A stretch of 64,000 nt of DNA from Chitinophaga agri. GTDB taxonomy: Bacteria; Bacteroidota; Bacteroidia; Chitinophagales; Chitinophagaceae. Where the stretch lies: the NCBI RefSeq assembly GCF_010093065.1, contig NZ_CP048113.1, positions 248,001 to 312,000 of the forward strand. Reading direction: 5' to 3'. Position numbers and translations under genes: made by a program. Positions 8,577 to 19,080 of the stretch are shown here, in pieces. Under the pieces are notes generated by a model, which saw nothing but the letters and a program-made list of their open reading frames with translations, was not told the DNA's origin and made no database searches. Positions within the stretch are counted from its first letter, which is position 1. Each line of letters opens with the position of its first letter.

Positions 8577-10907
8577 ATGAGGATGAAGATACTTACGGCC
8601 ACGGTTCTGCTGACGCCCTTCGTTAGTCAGGCACAGCAACTGGCTGATTATGTCAACCCATTCATTGGTGCAAGCACCAGTACCGGTGCTGCCGGCATTT
8701 ATCATGGTCTCGGTAAAACATTCCCCGGTGCTGCCACTCCCTTCGGGATGGTGCAGCTGAGTCCCAATACCATTACTGGTGGAGACAACGGTTCCGGCTA
8801 TAGTTATGAACATACAACTATCGAGGGCTTTGCTTTTACCCAGATGAGTGGGATCGGCTGGTATGGTGATCTGGGCAACTTCCTGGTAATGCCTGCCACA
8901 GGTCCGTTACAAACGGCTGCCGGTTCTGCCGATCATCCGGAAGAAGGATATCGTTCCGGTTATGCAAAAGAATCGGAAAAAGCGTCCGCCGGTTACTACG
9001 GTGTAAAGCTGACGGAGCACAATATTAAAGCAGAGATGACAGCCGCCCCGCACAGCGGCATTTTGCGTTTTACTTTTCCAGCCAGTAAACAGTCGCGTAT
9101 ACAGGTGGACCTGGCCCGCAGGGTAGGGGGCACTGCTGTATGGCAGGAGGTGAAGGTGATCAATAACAATACGATCGCTGGTTATATGCGCTGTACGCCT
9201 GATGGCGGTGGTTGGGGCAATGGTGATGGTCAGGCTGACTATACGGTATACTTCTATGCACAATTCAGTAAACCGTTGTCAAAATATGGAGTGTGGAGTG
9301 CTGATATTCCGGAAGGATGGACGCGTAAAAGAGAGGACATTGAAAGTGACCGTTACCAGCAGCAGATCGCCAAGGCAACTATATTACCCGGCGTAAAAGA
9401 GAAAGCGGGGAAACACCTCGGCTTTTACACTGAATTTGCTACCCGCGAACAGGAAGTCGTACTCATGAAAGCGGGTATTTCTTTCGTGAGTATCGATGGG
9501 GCAAAGGCGAACCTGGAAGCTGAAATAAAGGGCTGGGATTTTAATGCGGTACAGCAGCGCACCACACAGTTATGGAATCAGGCCCTGGGGAAAATAACGG
9601 TCAGCGGTGGTACGGAAGAAGAAAAGAAGGTATTTTATAGTGCCTTATATCACACCATGATTGACCCGCGTCAGTGTGCGGACGTTGACGGTAAATACAA
9701 AGGGGCTGACGGCAGGATATATACTGATAAGAACTTCCGCAGACGCACCATCTTCAGTGGCTGGGATGTTTTCCGCAGTCAGATGCCTTTGCAATCTATC
9801 ATCAATCCGGATGTCGTGAATGATGAGATCAATTCGCTGGTCAAACTCGCTGATGAAAGTGGTCGTCACTATCTGGAACGCTGGGAGCTCCTCAATGCTT
9901 ACAGCGGTTGTATGATCGGCAACCCGGCTGTTTCCGTGATCACAGATGCCTATGCCAAGGGTATCCGCAATTTTGATGTCGGGAAGGCGTATAGTTTTGC
10001 GAAGAATACGGTAGAGAAGTTCGGCAATGGCCCCAGGGGTTATGCTACAGGAGGACTGAGCATATCGCTTACCCTGGAGTATGCCTATACGGACTGGTGC
10101 CTGGGCCGCCTGGCGGGTATGCTTAATAAGCAGGCAGATGAGCAGACCTACACGGCACGCGGCGGCAATTACCGCAATGTGTTTGACAGCGCAAAGGCCT
10201 GGTTCCGTCCCCGTAATGACGACGGCAGCTGGCAGGACTGGCCGGAAGAAGGTCGTATGCGTCAGGGATATGGTACAATTGAAAGCAGCCCTTACCAGCA
10301 GGGTTGGTTTGTGCCACAGGATGTTCCGGGTATGATCGCATTGATGGGTGGCAGGGAAAAAGTGCTGGCAGACCTGACCAGCTTCTTTGATAAAGCACCT
10401 CGGAACATGATGTGGAATGATTACTATAACCACGCCAATGAGCCGGTACATCATGTGCCTTTCCTGTTCAATTACCTGGGCGCTCCCTGGTTGACGCAGC
10501 AATGGACACGTGACATCTGCGCGCGTGCTTACCATAACTCCGTAGAAGGGTTAGTGGGCAATGAGGACGTGGGACAGATGTCTGCGTGGTACGTGCTGGC
10601 AGCAAGTGGCATACACCCTGTTTGTCCGGGCAGCACCCGTTACGAGATCACCAGCCCCGTCTTTGATACTATCACCGTAAAGTTAAACCCGCAATATGCC
10701 AAAGGGAGGTCTTTTACTATAGCCACCCGTAATAACAGTCCGGTCAACCGTTATATTCAGCGGGCCTGGCTGAACGGTCAGCCTTATTCCCATGCCTGGA
10801 TAGACCATAGTGATATTACCCGCGGGGGAACGTTGCTGCTGGAAATGGGAAAAGAACCTAATAAAGAATGGGGGATAGAAGCTGTTGAAAATAATGTAGT
10901 TAAGTAA
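8577..10907 (+). CDS. GH92 family alpha-mannosidase
   Basis: Calcium-dependent exo-alpha-mannosidase family, here with a signal peptide (MRMKILTATVLLTPFVSQAQ), so periplasmic or surface exposed. N-terminal beta-sandwich begins with YVNPFIGAS and has FPGAATPFGMVQLSP; the (alpha/alpha)6 domain carries the NEPVHHVPFLFNY segment, whose Glu fits the general acid, and the GNEDVGQMSAWYVLAASG signature. The 776-residue length is normal. The frame is open upstream to a TTG at 8547 inside the preceding gene; ATG 8577 gives a proper signal peptide and a 10-base gap, so it is preferred. GH92 is the best substrate clue of the locus (N-glycan or mannan). Confidence 0.93.
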   Translation: MRMKILTATVLLTPFVSQAQQLADYVNPFIGASTSTGAAGIYHGLGKTFPGAATPFGMVQLSPNTITGGDNGSGYSYEHTTIEGFAFTQMSGIGWYGDLGNFLVMPATGPLQTAAGSADHPEEGYRSGYAKESEKASAGYYGVKLTEHNIKAEMTAAPHSGILRFTFPASKQSRIQVDLARRVGGTAVWQEVKVINNNTIAGYMRCTPDGGGWGNGDGQADYTVYFYAQFSKPLSKYGVWSADIPEGWTRKREDIESDRYQQQIAKATILPGVKEKAGKHLGFYTEFATREQEVVLMKAGISFVSIDGAKANLEAEIKGWDFNAVQQRTTQLWNQALGKITVSGGTEEEKKVFYSALYHTMIDPRQCADVDGKYKGADGRIYTDKNFRRRTIFSGWDVFRSQMPLQSIINPDVVNDEINSLVKLADESGRHYLERWELLNAYSGCMIGNPAVSVITDAYAKGIRNFDVGKAYSFAKNTVEKFGNGPRGYATGGLSISLTLEYAYTDWCLGRLAGMLNKQADEQTYTARGGNYRNVFDSAKAWFRPRNDDGSWQDWPEEGRMRQGYGTIESSPYQQGWFVPQDVPGMIALMGGREKVLADLTSFFDKAPRNMMWNDYYNHANEPVHHVPFLFNYLGAPWLTQQWTRDICARAYHNSVEGLVGNEDVGQMSAWYVLAASGIHPVCPGSTRYEITSPVFDTITVKLNPQYAKGRSFTIATRNNSPVNRYIQRAWLNGQPYSHAWIDHSDITRGGTLLLEMGKEPNKEWGIEAVENNVVK

Positions 10908-11053
10908 TAATATCTGCTCCCTGCACAGGCGCAGGAAGGTCATTTTTGATAAAATAATTGTTGGGATGGCGGTAGCGGTTTTCTGAGGTGTCTATAGATA
11001 AATGGGGACTTAGATTTTATCACCAAAAACAGAACGCTACCACGTATTACGTT

Positions 11054-12763
11054 ATGAAACTGACCTTCATGTTCGCAGCTTCCCTGGGCCTGTGCATGGG
11101 AGTGCTTTCGCTGGTTTCCTGCAGTGAAAAGAATTTCCTGGATCAGACGGAGACAACCAACCTGGACGAAAAAGCCGTCTTTTCCGATAGTGCCAGGACC
11201 GTACAATTCCTGACCAACATCTACATTGACATCGGTTTTACCGAGAATGCCACCCGTTTTGGCAACGGCGGACTGGATGCTGCCTGTGATGAAGCAGAGC
11301 CACAGCGATCGGCTGCTATCACCACTTCCGTGCAGTTTGCCACCGGAACCGTCAATCCTTCCATCATCAGTGGTGATGCCTGGGCAACCTGTTACGCCAA
11401 TATCCGCAGGGTGAACCAGCTGCTCCGGAACTTGCCCCGGGCACCGCTGCCTTCCTATATCCGTAATGTGATGGCGGCAGAAGGGCGTTTTCTGCGGGCA
11501 TGGTATTATGCCTCCCTGCTCAAACATTATGGCGGTATCCCCCTGATCGGAGATACAGTATACAATGTCACCGATAAAATAGCTGCGGTGCGCAACTCAT
11601 ACAAGGAGTGCGTAGACTATATCGTTTCAGAATGTGAAGCCGCCGCAGGTGCTCTTCCGCTGGAGCGTGTACGGGAAGATTATGGACGCGTCAGCGGCGG
11701 TGCAGCCATGGCGCTGAAAGCAAGGGTGTTACTCTATGCAGCGAGCCCGTTGTTCAATGGTGGTAACGTCGATCCGCAGAACCCCGTGACAGGCTATACT
11801 GATAACGTACCTGACCGCTGGCGGCTGGCGGCAGATGCGGCCATGATAGTGATGTCTTCCGGCGCCTATGCGTTGTATGAAGATAATAGCACCGCGCCGG
11901 GTTATGGCTTCTATAAGCTGTTCACCCTGCGCGTGAACCCGGAATATATATTCGCGAAGATGCAGGGACTGAACCGCGACCTGGAAACTGCCTGGCAGCC
12001 ACCATCCCGTGGCGGCGGACAAGGCGCTTTCCCCTACCAGGAGTTTGTTGATGCTTTCGGTATGGCCAATGGTAAAGCAATCACCGATCCGGCATCAGGA
12101 TACGTAGCTGCTGATCCGTATAAAGATCGTGATCCCAGACTGGCCTATTCCGTCATCCGTGACCAGACGCTATTAATTCAGAATAACGGTCTTAAAGAGC
12201 CTGTCAATATCTACCTCAATGCCAACGGCGCCGGTGCCAGTCAGGATGCTGTCCTGGCGGGTACGCCTACCGGTTACTACACCAATAAAATGCTGGATGA
12301 GAACATCAGCGCCAACTTCATTCATGGCAGTCAGCGATGTTTTCCATTGATCCGCTATGCGGAAGTGCTGCTCAATTTTGCGGAGGCCACCAATGAGATA
12401 GACGGTCCTGTACAATCGGTGTACGATGCTGTCGCACAAATACGCAGGCGCGCAGGCCTGCTGCCCTCCGAATTGCCAACAGGACTCACCCGTGAAGAAA
12501 TGCGGGAGCTGATCCATGCCGAACGAAGAATAGAGCTGGCATTTGAAGGTCACCGTTTCTGGGATGTCAGAAGATGGAAGATCGCGGAGCAGACCCAGAA
12601 TAAGGTCATGAATGGTATGAAAGTCACCCGTACCGGTGGTCAGGTAACCTATACTGTCTTCCCTGTACGCAAACATAACTTCCGTACAGCCATGTACCTG
12701 TGGGCCATCCCGCAAAGTGAGACAGCAAAGTCACCCGAGCTGCAACAAAATCCAAACTGGTAA
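11054..12763 (+). CDS. SusD/RagB family lipoprotein
   Basis: SusD-type glycan-binding lipoprotein of 569 residues. Start chosen at ATG 11054 because it gives a lipoprotein signal peptide with lipobox LVSC followed by SEKNFLDQ; the upstream GTG at 10988 would add a non-signal extension. Core motifs include RFLRAWYYASLLKHYGGIPL, ALKARVLLYAASPLFNGGN and ELAFEGHRFWDVRRWKIAEQ. The preceding gene is GH92, not a SusC, so its partner is either the SusC at 14238 or a gene elsewhere. It resembles the SusD at 17335 more than the one at 3189 in these motifs. Confidence 0.92.
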   Translation: MKLTFMFAASLGLCMGVLSLVSCSEKNFLDQTETTNLDEKAVFSDSARTVQFLTNIYIDIGFTENATRFGNGGLDAACDEAEPQRSAAITTSVQFATGTVNPSIISGDAWATCYANIRRVNQLLRNLPRAPLPSYIRNVMAAEGRFLRAWYYASLLKHYGGIPLIGDTVYNVTDKIAAVRNSYKECVDYIVSECEAAAGALPLERVREDYGRVSGGAAMALKARVLLYAASPLFNGGNVDPQNPVTGYTDNVPDRWRLAADAAMIVMSSGAYALYEDNSTAPGYGFYKLFTLRVNPEYIFAKMQGLNRDLETAWQPPSRGGGQGAFPYQEFVDAFGMANGKAITDPASGYVAADPYKDRDPRLAYSVIRDQTLLIQNNGLKEPVNIYLNANGAGASQDAVLAGTPTGYYTNKMLDENISANFIHGSQRCFPLIRYAEVLLNFAEATNEIDGPVQSVYDAVAQIRRRAGLLPSELPTGLTREEMRELIHAERRIELAFEGHRFWDVRRWKIAEQTQNKVMNGMKVTRTGGQVTYTVFPVRKHNFRTAMYLWAIPQSETAKSPELQQNPNW

Positions 12764-12774
12764 AAACAGCACCC

Positions 12775-13206
12775 ATGAAATCAAGACTGATCCTCTGCTT
12801 ACTCATACTGCTCGCAGGTCTCCACGCCTGCAAACGTCATGAAATATCTGTACCTGAACAACTGAAAGACATCTCAGGTCAGTGGCGTATCACGAAGGCC
12901 GTGAGGAATGGCGTAGACATTACCACATTGGCCGACTTCACAAAGTTCAGGATACGGTTCACCGAAAAACAGGAGTACCGTATAGAAAATCCGATGCCTT
13001 TTGTGGTGAACAAAAACGGTCACTACTCCCTGGATGATCCGGCCTATCCATTGCGGATCTCCTTCCTGCAATCGGGCACAGATGCGCCCGTAAGTACCGG
13101 GTTCACTTATCCTGTGGTAAATGGCAAACGCAACCTGGTCTTTTCATTCAGTCCTGGCTGTACGGCTAATACTTACCTGTATACACTCGAAAGAATTGCT
13201 CCCTGA
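12775..13206 (+). CDS. Small PUL lipoprotein, DUF5004-like
   Basis: A 143-residue lipoprotein with lipobox LHAC (Cys at residue 19). The body reads as a small beta-sandwich: ISGQWRITKAVRNGVDIT, then FTKFRIRFTEKQEYRI, NKNGHYSLDDPAYPLRIS and a terminal YTLERIAP strand. The SGQWRI...F...NG.Y pattern resembles lipocalin-like DUF5004 proteins, which are found next to SusD genes; the family name is from memory and tentative. Gaps of 11 and 21 bases to its neighbours indicate cotranscription. The function is unknown, possibly an accessory surface glycan-binding protein. Confidence 0.7.
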   Translation: MKSRLILCLLILLAGLHACKRHEISVPEQLKDISGQWRITKAVRNGVDITTLADFTKFRIRFTEKQEYRIENPMPFVVNKNGHYSLDDPAYPLRISFLQSGTDAPVSTGFTYPVVNGKRNLVFSFSPGCTANTYLYTLERIAP

Positions 13207-13227
13207 CCTGATTCAATACTACACGAT

Positions 13228-14190
13228 ATGAAAAAATATATATGGATGATCTGCGCTATCCTGTGCTTACTGGCAGGCTGCGTATTCCTGGAGAATGTAG
13301 AGCAACCTGCAAACGCCAGGCCTGGTGAAGAGATGACCATTAACATCAATACGCGTATAGACGTCGCTGATGGCGGACGCTCCAACGTCAGACTGATCAT
13401 CGGTTTTCTGGCTCCTAAAAACTGGCAGGCTGCTGCAAATGCGGCGGTCACATTTACGACCAGTACCTATGGCAATGGCAAGATGGTGCCTGTCCCTGCC
13501 ACGGTAGATGCTGGTGGCGGTAAGAACTGGCCGGCCATTCTGAAGGAGCGCTTCGGTATGGGCGGTAATTTCATGACGGACGACCTGGAATGGGTGGTCT
13601 TCTGGACAGAACAGGCCTATAATGTACCTCAGGGTGTAAAAGAGAATATTAAGGTAACGGTGAAGTTGATCCCCGGTACCGACAATGTACAATTCAAAAC
13701 AGGCTATTTTGTCGGAACAAGTTCAGAAGGACTGAGTGATGTATTCGGTTCCAATAACGTATACAAATGCCGTTTCATGGATTGTTTCACTATCACCGAT
13801 GGCGTTAGTGACCTGATTGACTACTGTAATCCGCAGATTGCGGCCGTTACGCCTGGTGTGGCTACTGACAATGATCTGCTAACGATTGCTTTTGATCCGG
13901 ATGTGGTATCAACGGCTCTCAGTGGTGCAGACAGGATCTTCCTCTGTGCAAAGGCATATACTACCACGGGTAAAGTACTCGATGCCTGTATACAAACAGA
14001 TCAGTCGAAGTTACAACCTTATACGGGTCGTAAATCGGCTATCACGCTCTGGCCCCGTGCTCACTTTAATATGCAGGACGGAGAGCAGCTGGAGAAAATA
14101 GCCTACTTCTTTACGGATGAAAGCGGGACAACGAAAGTGGGATACAGTAACACTGACAGCCCCTTTGTGTATACATTCAAATGCCAGTAG
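13228..14190 (+). CDS. PUL-associated lipoprotein, DUF4961-like
   Basis: A 320-residue lipoprotein with lipobox LAGC (Cys at residue 18). The body is beta-rich: an N-terminal EEMTINI...ARIxV-type strand region, then FMTDDLEWVVFWTEQAY, and a C-terminal part ending in a SPFVYTFKC strand. The context SusD, DUF5004-like, this gene, SusC is an arrangement I associate with DUF4961; I could not test that. It is probably a surface glycan-binding protein serving the adjacent SusC. No enzymatic motif is visible. Confidence 0.65.
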   Translation: MKKYIWMICAILCLLAGCVFLENVEQPANARPGEEMTININTRIDVADGGRSNVRLIIGFLAPKNWQAAANAAVTFTTSTYGNGKMVPVPATVDAGGGKNWPAILKERFGMGGNFMTDDLEWVVFWTEQAYNVPQGVKENIKVTVKLIPGTDNVQFKTGYFVGTSSEGLSDVFGSNNVYKCRFMDCFTITDGVSDLIDYCNPQIAAVTPGVATDNDLLTIAFDPDVVSTALSGADRIFLCAKAYTTTGKVLDACIQTDQSKLQPYTGRKSAITLWPRAHFNMQDGEQLEKIAYFFTDESGTTKVGYSNTDSPFVYTFKCQ

Positions 14191-14237
14191 CTACCTATCC
14201 GCTGTATCCCATTTCTCAATCCAAATTCCTGATTTCA

Positions 14238-17200
14238 ATGGCACACAATTACATTACACCATATATCTCTTCGCTGACCTGTATGCTGTTGCTACTGTGC
14301 GGCAGGGCGCAGGCGCAGCAGTCCTTTACGGTGAATGGTCGTCTGGTAGATACCTACGGCCAGCCACTCGCGAAAGCCGCTATTGCTGTAAAAGGTACAA
14401 ACGATAGTATCATGACCGATGCTTTCGGTAAGTTCACCATCAGGGCAGCACAGAATAACACCCTTGTTATTCGTCAGTCAGGCTATCATCCATTACAATA
14501 CACCGTACGGGATTCGGTGGTTGTATTAAGAATGGAAGAAGTATTCATTCCGACCCCGGCATCCATACCGGTCTTGTATGGGGACGCTGATAGCCGTAGT
14601 AGTGTTGGTGCTATCGGAACGGTGTACACCAGTCAGATCGCCACAACACCTGCTACATTATATGCCTACGCCCTGCCAGGCCGCCTTGCAGGACTGTATT
14701 CCCAACAATATAGTGGCTTTCGTAATCCGGGTACCGGTAACAATTTTGACGTAGACGACTTTGTCGGCAACATCCCGCGTCCCGGCGCATCGGAGCCGAA
14801 TGACAATGCTGAGATAGGATTATGGCTCCGTGGTCAGGTGCCCGTTACCATCATCGATGGTATACAGCGGGATATGTTCTCTATCGATCCGGAAAATATA
14901 GCATCTATCTCCGTACTGAAAGATGGGTTGTCGACTATCCTGCTGGGACAACGAAGTTCCCGTGGTGTATTACTGGTCACAACTAAAAGAGCACGTGTTG
15001 GTAAACCCCGTTTGTCATTCACGGCGCAAACGGCTATACAACAGTCGTTAAGTATGCCGAAACCTTTGCCTGCCTGGCAATATGCCTATCTGCTCAACGA
15101 AGCATTACAGAATGATGGTAAAGCGCCGCTATATAAAGCATCAGATATACACGCATTTCGTGATCACACCAGTCCATACACCCATCCTGATGTGAACTGG
15201 TACGATGCCTTGCTGAGAGATAATGCACCGCTGTCACGATATAATCTGAACATTAATGGTGGCGGAGACGTGGCACGTTACTCCGTATCATTGAATTATA
15301 CCAGTCAGCAGGGGATCTTCAAAACATCGCCTGACAACAGCTATAATACCAACGCTGGTTTAAAACGCTATCTCATCAATACTGATGTAAACATCGATGT
15401 GACCAATCACCTCAACGTAGGTATGCAGCTATTCGGCCGTTTGCAGGAAGGAACGCAGCCTGGAGCTGGTGCGGGCAAAGTGCTGAGTGATCTATTGGGT
15501 ACATCCAATGCGGCTTATCCGGTGAAGAATATCAACGGAAGCTGGGGCGGTACCGGTAACCTGACCACAAACCTGTTATCGTCCACGCTGAACAGCGGTT
15601 ATATACAGGATAACAGTAAGGATGTGATGGCCAATGTCGATCTGCGTTATGACCTTGGTGACCTGCTGCCGGGGCTATCTCTGAAAGGAAAAGGTAACCT
15701 TTCTATACAATCGGCTAATGCTATCAACCGTAGCAAGCAGGACCTGGTGTATAGAATGGCGGTTACTCAGGGTGATACCACCTATGCAAGATATGGTCAG
15801 GCGATCACGCAGCGCAATGATTTTATTCCTGTATTCAATGCACAGTATTTCTTCGGGCAGGTATCACTGAACTACGACCGGCATTACGGTGCACATGATG
15901 TCAATGCCATCGTACTTGCCGACAGGCGACAGACCATTTTCAACTATGACCTCCCGGGTAAGTCAACGAATATATCTGCAAAGGCATCCTACAACTATGG
16001 TAACAGGTATTTCGCAGAGGCAGCTATTAACAGAAGCGGTTACAACCGCTATATGCCCGGCCGGCAGTGTGGTACCTTCTACGCAGGAGGCCTCGGCTGG
16101 GATATGGCCAGGGAAGGTTTTTTAGCAGATCAGGCGCACTGGCTGGATCAACTGAAGCTGCGGGCTACCTTCGCACAGACCGGAAATGGTATTGATAATT
16201 CAGGGTACTACATCTGGCGGCAGGACTTCAGCGAGAATAACGGTATTGGCGGTGGCATCTACGAACAGGGTACGGCCCGTTCCCCCGCTTCCGGTTTCCA
16301 GGAGAACGGACTGGCGAACGTCAATATCTCATGGGAAACTGCCCGGAAGATAGATGTTGGTATCGATATCTCATTATTCAATAACCGCCTGCAACTGACG
16401 GGCGATTATTACCATGACCGCTACGCTAACCTGTTACAGATAAGAGGTAAGAGCATTGCATTATCCGGTGCAGCCTATCCCCCGGAAAATATCGGTATCA
16501 ACCTGTATAAAGGAGGAGAATTGTCTCTTACCTGGCAGTCTTCCCTGAATAACTTCCATTACTTCATTACAGCTAATGGTAGCCTGGAACAAAGTAAGGT
16601 GCTCTTCATGGACGAGCAGCGCCGTGACTACGAATGGAATAAAAGAACAGGACAGCCCGTGGGTATGCGGTTCGGCTACATTGCGGATGGCTTTTTACAA
16701 TCAGCTGAAGAAGCCGCAACCGCTCCTGTCATGACCGGGTTCAAACCATTGCCCGGTGATATAAGGTACAAAGACCTGAACAATGATGGCGCCATTAACC
16801 AGTTTGATGAAGCGCCTATTGCCTCAGCTAAGCCACGTATTTATTACGGTGTCAATGCCGGCTTTTCATGGAATGGTCTGGAAGTAAGTGCCTTGGTACA
16901 GGGAGTGACCAACAGGATCAACTACGTGGCCAACTTTGCTACCGAAGCCGGTTTCCAGTTCATGAACTTCACTTACGGGCAGGCATATGAGCAGATCACC
17001 GGCCGCTGGACGCCTGAGACGGCCACAACGGCCACCTATCCACGTCTGACCGCTGATGCTAACTATAATTATAATAAGGCTGCTTCTTCTTTCTGGGTGC
17101 GTAATGGTAACTACTTCCGCCTCAAGAATGTCAGCGTTGCCTATAACCTTCCTTATGTATGGGTACAACGGTTGAAACTGGGTGGTGTCAGGGTGTTTGC

Positions 17201-17315
17201 AAACGGACTAAACCTGTTCACACATGCGCCGTACGACTTTATTGATCCGGAAGTAGGTGTAGGCGCCTATCCTATACAACGGGTACTGAATACAGGTGTC
17301 AATATTAAGTTCTAG
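14238..17315 (+). CDS. SusC/RagA TonB-dependent outer membrane transporter
   Basis: A 1025-residue SusC without STN domain. ATG 14238 is preferred over ATG 14181 because the latter overlaps the previous gene; a further ATG at 14283 gives a shorter signal peptide and cannot be excluded. The signal peptide ends at AQAQQ, followed by a carboxypeptidase-D-like domain (FTVNGRLVDTYGQPLAKAAI) and a plug with PVTIIDGIQRDMFSIDPENI and ISVLKDG. The plug has an unusual insert (YSGFRNPGTGNNFDVDDF) and lacks the usual VVVIGYG linker, so it belongs to a divergent SusC branch. It ends NTGVNIKF, a normal barrel C-terminus. Confidence 0.9.
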   Translation: MAHNYITPYISSLTCMLLLLCGRAQAQQSFTVNGRLVDTYGQPLAKAAIAVKGTNDSIMTDAFGKFTIRAAQNNTLVIRQSGYHPLQYTVRDSVVVLRMEEVFIPTPASIPVLYGDADSRSSVGAIGTVYTSQIATTPATLYAYALPGRLAGLYSQQYSGFRNPGTGNNFDVDDFVGNIPRPGASEPNDNAEIGLWLRGQVPVTIIDGIQRDMFSIDPENIASISVLKDGLSTILLGQRSSRGVLLVTTKRARVGKPRLSFTAQTAIQQSLSMPKPLPAWQYAYLLNEALQNDGKAPLYKASDIHAFRDHTSPYTHPDVNWYDALLRDNAPLSRYNLNINGGGDVARYSVSLNYTSQQGIFKTSPDNSYNTNAGLKRYLINTDVNIDVTNHLNVGMQLFGRLQEGTQPGAGAGKVLSDLLGTSNAAYPVKNINGSWGGTGNLTTNLLSSTLNSGYIQDNSKDVMANVDLRYDLGDLLPGLSLKGKGNLSIQSANAINRSKQDLVYRMAVTQGDTTYARYGQAITQRNDFIPVFNAQYFFGQVSLNYDRHYGAHDVNAIVLADRRQTIFNYDLPGKSTNISAKASYNYGNRYFAEAAINRSGYNRYMPGRQCGTFYAGGLGWDMAREGFLADQAHWLDQLKLRATFAQTGNGIDNSGYYIWRQDFSENNGIGGGIYEQGTARSPASGFQENGLANVNISWETARKIDVGIDISLFNNRLQLTGDYYHDRYANLLQIRGKSIALSGAAYPPENIGINLYKGGELSLTWQSSLNNFHYFITANGSLEQSKVLFMDEQRRDYEWNKRTGQPVGMRFGYIADGFLQSAEEAATAPVMTGFKPLPGDIRYKDLNNDGAINQFDEAPIASAKPRIYYGVNAGFSWNGLEVSALVQGVTNRINYVANFATEAGFQFMNFTYGQAYEQITGRWTPETATTATYPRLTADANYNYNKAASSFWVRNGNYFRLKNVSVAYNLPYVWVQRLKLGGVRVFANGLNLFTHAPYDFIDPEVGVGAYPIQRVLNTGVNIKF

Positions 17316-17334
17316 TCAGCCATTTAAATAAAGT

Positions 17335-19044
17335 ATGATGAAGCAATTCCCAACTATATATCTCCTGGCCGGCTTCCTGCTCACACTGGCAGCCTGCCGG
17401 AAGGATTACGAAGCGATCCCGCTGGAGAAAGTGACCATAGAATACGTGTTTGATAAAGATGACTCCCTTGGTACCTATGCCAATAAATTTCTGAATAGCG
17501 TCTATTCAAAGCTGCCGGGTGGCTACAATCGCGTAGGTGGTGATCTGCTGGATGCGGCATCCGATGATGCCATCTCCGGCTTTACTGGTACGACCAGTGT
17601 GTCACAGCTGGCGACTGGCGCGTATACCTCTTTTGCAACTATCCCGGAGGAAACGCCCTGGTCAAATGCCTACGCGGCTATCCGTGCAGCCAGCATTTTT
17701 GTATCTAACATCAATATCTCTCCGGTGAAAGATAAACTGGCCAATGGCAGTTCTGTACGGCTGGCGTGGAAGGCGGAAGCCCGCTTTATAAGAGCGCTGT
17801 TTTATTTCGAATTACTGAAACGCTATGGTGGTATACCCTTGATGGGAGATGAGGTAAGAGAGCTGGGGGATGATGTGCAGCTACCCAGAAGCTCCTTTGC
17901 TGACTGTGTACGATACATCGTTGGTGAATGTGACGCTATCAAAGACAGTCTGCGTCCAAACCCCATCGTGGCGCCTGAGCTGAATAGTCATAGAGCGACA
18001 CGTGGTGCTGCACTGGCCCTGAAGGCAAGGGTGTTACTGTATGCTGCCAGTCCCTTGTTCAATGGTGGAAACATCGAATCAGGTAATACACTGACCGGCT
18101 ACACGGACTTTAACCGGGAGCGCTGGAAACTGGCGGCTGATGCTGCGCGTGTGTTGATCGAAGAAGGAAAATTTGCCCTGTTGCCCAATAGCAAAGATAT
18201 CTTCATTACCCAGAATAATAGTGAGATCATCTTCTTCCGACAGGGTGGTAATAACTCGGATATCGAAAGTACAAACGGTCCTGTAGGATTTGCACAGGTC
18301 GCGCGTGGCCGTACGAATCCCTCACAGGAACTGATAGATGCCTTTCCTACGGATGCGGGTGTACCGATTACTGATCCGGCAGCTGGTTACAATCCGGATG
18401 ATCCCTATGCGCATCGTGATCCACGGCTGGCAATGAGCATCATCTACAACGGTACAAGGTGGCTGAACACAGAGATACAAACGTATGATGGTGGGCAGAA
18501 CAGACCCGGAGGCGCAGAGCCAGGTACCAAAACAGGCTACTACATGCGTAAGTTCATGGGCAATTTTGAGAATGCCACCCAATACAGTAACACGCCGCAT
18601 GACTGGATCTTCCTGCGCTATACAGAAGTACTGCTCAATTTTGCGGAAGCAGAGAATGAATATAATGGTGCCACCGCCCAAGTATATCAGGTATTGAAAG
18701 ACCTGCGTGCCCGTGCCGGTATCCCTGCGGGTGATATCGGGCTGTATGGGCTGAAGGCCGACCTGTCGCAGGACGAGATGCGTCAGGTGATCCGTAATGA
18801 ACGCCGGATAGAGCTGGCCTTCGAAGAGCATCGCTTCTGGGACATTCGTCGCTGGAAGATAGCGCAACAGGTATATGGAAATGCCCTGCACGGGATGAGT
18901 ATCATAAGGAACGGTGGAGAGCTGACCTTTAATGTGGTAGAAGTGTTCAAACCAGTCTTTATGGCGCCTAAAATGTACCTGTATCCTATACCATACGATG
19001 AGGTGGTGAAGAATGACAACATGCGCCAGAATCCCGGATGGTAA
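17335..19044 (+). CDS. SusD/RagB family lipoprotein
   Basis: SusD-type lipoprotein of 569 residues with lipobox LAAC followed by RKDYEAIP. Motifs include ARFIRALFYFELLKRYGGIPL, ALKARVLLYAASPLFNGGN and ELAFEEHRFWDIRRWKIAQQ. Adjacent ATGs at 17335 and 17338 are both possible starts. It sits 19 bases after one SusC and 36 bases before another, so it could pair with either; the usual order is SusC then SusD. Confidence 0.92.
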   Translation: MMKQFPTIYLLAGFLLTLAACRKDYEAIPLEKVTIEYVFDKDDSLGTYANKFLNSVYSKLPGGYNRVGGDLLDAASDDAISGFTGTTSVSQLATGAYTSFATIPEETPWSNAYAAIRAASIFVSNINISPVKDKLANGSSVRLAWKAEARFIRALFYFELLKRYGGIPLMGDEVRELGDDVQLPRSSFADCVRYIVGECDAIKDSLRPNPIVAPELNSHRATRGAALALKARVLLYAASPLFNGGNIESGNTLTGYTDFNRERWKLAADAARVLIEEGKFALLPNSKDIFITQNNSEIIFFRQGGNNSDIESTNGPVGFAQVARGRTNPSQELIDAFPTDAGVPITDPAAGYNPDDPYAHRDPRLAMSIIYNGTRWLNTEIQTYDGGQNRPGGAEPGTKTGYYMRKFMGNFENATQYSNTPHDWIFLRYTEVLLNFAEAENEYNGATAQVYQVLKDLRARAGIPAGDIGLYGLKADLSQDEMRQVIRNERRIELAFEEHRFWDIRRWKIAQQVYGNALHGMSIIRNGGELTFNVVEVFKPVFMAPKMYLYPIPYDEVVKNDNMRQNPGW

Positions 19045-19080
19045 GCCTTTTATTCATGATATGAATTTAACTGACTGAAG

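Noticed and set aside
9645..10535. 296-codon minus-strand frame inside the GH92 gene
   Set aside because: Antisense shadow; the plus-strand frame has clear GH92 signatures.
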